Part shown: in pieces, positions 62,820 through 64,000 of the stretch
How the letters are laid out: each line of letters opens with the position of its first letter
How positions within the stretch are numbered: position 1 is the first letter of the stretch
Assembly (NCBI RefSeq): GCF_026339955.1
Contig: NZ_JAPEPW010000002.1
Location: 1-64,000 of the forward strand
Origin: Streptomyces sp. NBC_01549
Lineage (GTDB): Bacteria > Actinomycetota > Actinomycetes > Streptomycetales > Streptomycetaceae
Direction of reading: 5' to 3'
Length of the DNA stretch: 64,000 nucleotides
Translations under genes and position numbers: made by a program
Notes under the pieces: model-generated
Databases searched by the model: none
Seen by the model: only the letters and a program-made list of their open reading frames with translations
What the model was told of the DNA's origin: nothing

Positions 62820-63346
62820 ATGACGCCGCCGCACGCGAGGACGTGGTCGCAGCGAGGACGCACCAACGTGGTGCGGGTCCGCGGCCGCTCCCGCAGACGC
62901 GTCTCCATCGCCGCGCTGACCTGCTACAAACCCGGCCACAGGTCGCGTCTGATCTACCGGCCCCGCCGTGACGACGGCAACCACGACGGCCGCAAGAGCT
63001 TCTCCTGGCGTGACTACCGGGACCTGCTCATCGCGGCCCACCAGCAACTCGGCGGACCGATCGTGCTCGTGTGGGACAACCTCAACGTCCACAAGGCTGC
63101 AGGCCTGCGGGAGTTCCCGAGACCCGGGACTGGCTGACCATCTACTACCTGCCGCCCTATGCCCTCGACGTCAATCCCGTCGAGGGCATCTGGTCCCTGC
63201 TACGGCGCGGATGGCTCTCCAGCGTCGCCTTCACCACCCCAGAGCACCTCATGCAGCGCGTGCGAAGCGGCCTCCGCCACATCCAGTACCGCAACCACCT
63301 CATAGACGGCTGCCTTACCGAGACAGGACTGACGATCAGCCCGTGA
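62820..63346 (+). pseudogene. IS630 family transposase, 5' truncated and frameshifted
   Basis: Starts inside the DDE domain with RTNVVRVRGRSRRRVSIAAL, RSRLIYRPRRDDG and FSWRDYRDLLIAAHQQLGGP, then VLVWDNLNVHKA (second Asp). Near 63118 a shift is required to reach ETRDWLTIYYLPPYALDVNP, VEGIWSLLRRGWLSSVAFTT (Glu) and the end at 63346. The 5' end abuts the ISL3 remnant. Confidence 0.8.
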
Positions 63347-63526
63347 TCACCGACGGGACATCACGAGCTCAACGTCCGTGACGGAGGACCGGGCAGTCCA
63401 CCCTGGGATCGAGCTTGGGCAAGTGTCAGTCCAGCCAGGTGATCAGCGCGTTGCCGTCCTGGCCTGCTGCTTGGAAGTACGGCGCCAGGGGGAGGTCCCG
63501 GGAGGGTGTGTGACAGGCCCGACAGT

Positions 63527-64000
63527 TCATTGGATCAGGTCGGTGTGTGGATGTTCGGGAGAGATCGGACAAACGTAGAGCTGCATATGGTCCGTGCTGC
63601 CGACTTCGACCTTCGTCGGCTGCACCGGGTCCTGGCCGGCGTCATGAGTCGCGTAGGCGGCGGCTTGGTCTTCGTATGGCGCCCAGCCGCGTAGCTCACC
63701 ACCGTCCCATTCGAAGGAGGCGATGGTCAGCAGCGGGACCATCTGAGCGTCGCAGACAGCGCAGAATCGGCGATACGGGTCGGTGCGGCCCCACCGAGGC
63801 CAGCCGCCGACCTTCCAGCCGGGAGCGTCAGCCAGATTGCCGTCATAGAACTCCGCCGGATAGTCCGCGTACGAGCTGTCCACGCCGACGCCAGCTGCCT
63901 GCCACCTGCTCCAGTCCCCCACCGCCAGCCGCATCTCCGGGCTCAGATCAAGGCTGTTGGGATACTCGGTGACTGCTTCTGGTGCCAGCAGACACGGCTC
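63527..64000 (-). CDS. DUF1963 (YwqG)-like protein, cut by the window edge
   Basis: The C-terminal 157 codons of a gene that runs past the right edge: the frame is open to base 64000 (LLAPEAVTEYPNSLDLSPEM). KVGGWPRWGRTDPYRRFCAVCDAQMVPLLTI and FEWDGGELRGWAPYEDQAAA (parts) resemble the DUF1963/YwqG family, which has no established role. Two Cys in CAVCD may bind metal. An ATG at 63934 exists, but the upstream codons read as protein, so the true start lies outside. Confidence 0.65.
   Translation of the reverse strand, partial: EPCLLAPEAVTEYPNSLDLSPEMRLAVGDWSRWQAAGVGVDSSYADYPAEFYDGNLADAPGWKVGGWPRWGRTDPYRRFCAVCDAQMVPLLTIASFEWDGGELRGWAPYEDQAAAYATHDAGQDPVQPTKVEVGSTDHMQLYVCPISPEHPHTDLIQ

Noticed and set aside
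1..64000. CRISPR arrays, tRNA or rRNA genes, linear replicon telomere
   Set aside because: No regularly spaced repeats, cloverleaf-like sequences, rRNA stretches or dense terminal palindromes were seen at either edge.

Overview
The window is high-GC actinobacterial DNA, almost certainly from a Streptomyces or a close relative. This rests on the codon use (nearly all third positions G or C), the GTG and TTG starts behind GGAGG-type ribosome sites, and families typical of the genus: XRE/DUF397/ATP-binding triads, Methyltransf_19, DUF6777, DUF5302, DUF2871 and PAS-PP2C phosphatases. No ribosomal operon, tRNA or replication origin is visible. The density of insertion sequences and broken genes suggests a chromosome arm or a linear plasmid rather than the core.

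Left part (1-31 kb): mostly intact accessory genes. In order these are a small membrane protein, a LuxR-type mini-regulator, two PAS-PP2C phosphatases facing each other across a GC-only tandem repeat, a decayed amidohydrolase, three consecutive secreted glycine-rich proteins, a Ser/Thr kinase with a membrane-anchored DUF6777 protein, and a redox group (SDR, nitroreductase and divergent azoreductase, MarR regulator, DUF2871, thioredoxin-fold peroxidase). Next come two GlxA-type AraC regulators, a WhiJ/AbaA-like regulatory cluster (methyltransferase, DUF397, XRE and ATP-binding protein around a palindromic operator), an HD-domain hydratase-like gene with an in-frame stop, and the remains of an alpha-galactoside uptake and hydrolysis locus. 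Scattered gene remnants (TetR, VOC, P-loop kinase) lie between them.

Middle part (31-41 kb): a nest of mobile DNA. An ISAzo13-type transposase gene has been split by an IS4-type element and again by an IS5-type element. The second event can be read to the base: removing the element and one CTCAG copy restores the host reading frame. Next to it are a second IS5-type element with a two-frame transposase, a group II intron with its reverse transcriptase, an acetyltransferase, an IS701 fragment and an intact IS630.

Right part (41-64 kb): a CBS-domain site-2 protease, then two isolated extra copies of housekeeping genes, sufC (Fe-S assembly ATPase) and rpoA (RNA polymerase alpha subunit). Both are full length with their own ribosome sites and neither has its usual operon partners. 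They are followed by IS1380 with a clean target duplication, a histidine phosphatase lying between 176-bp inverted IS ends, an IS3 inside an IS630 with a CAG duplication, a cupin, a deleted rve-type transposase, a third PAS-PP2C phosphatase with a membrane N-terminus, small conserved proteins, and IS debris up to a gene cut off by the right edge.

How the parts relate: signalling proteins (three PP2C phosphatases, one kinase, one anti-sigma-like ATPase) and flavin or redox enzymes dominate the intact genes. The rest records repeated insertion and decay. The observations most worth following are the rpoA and sufC paralogues, the coiled-coil plus winged-helix passenger proteins carried by two different insertion sequences, and the trio of PGRS-like secreted proteins.
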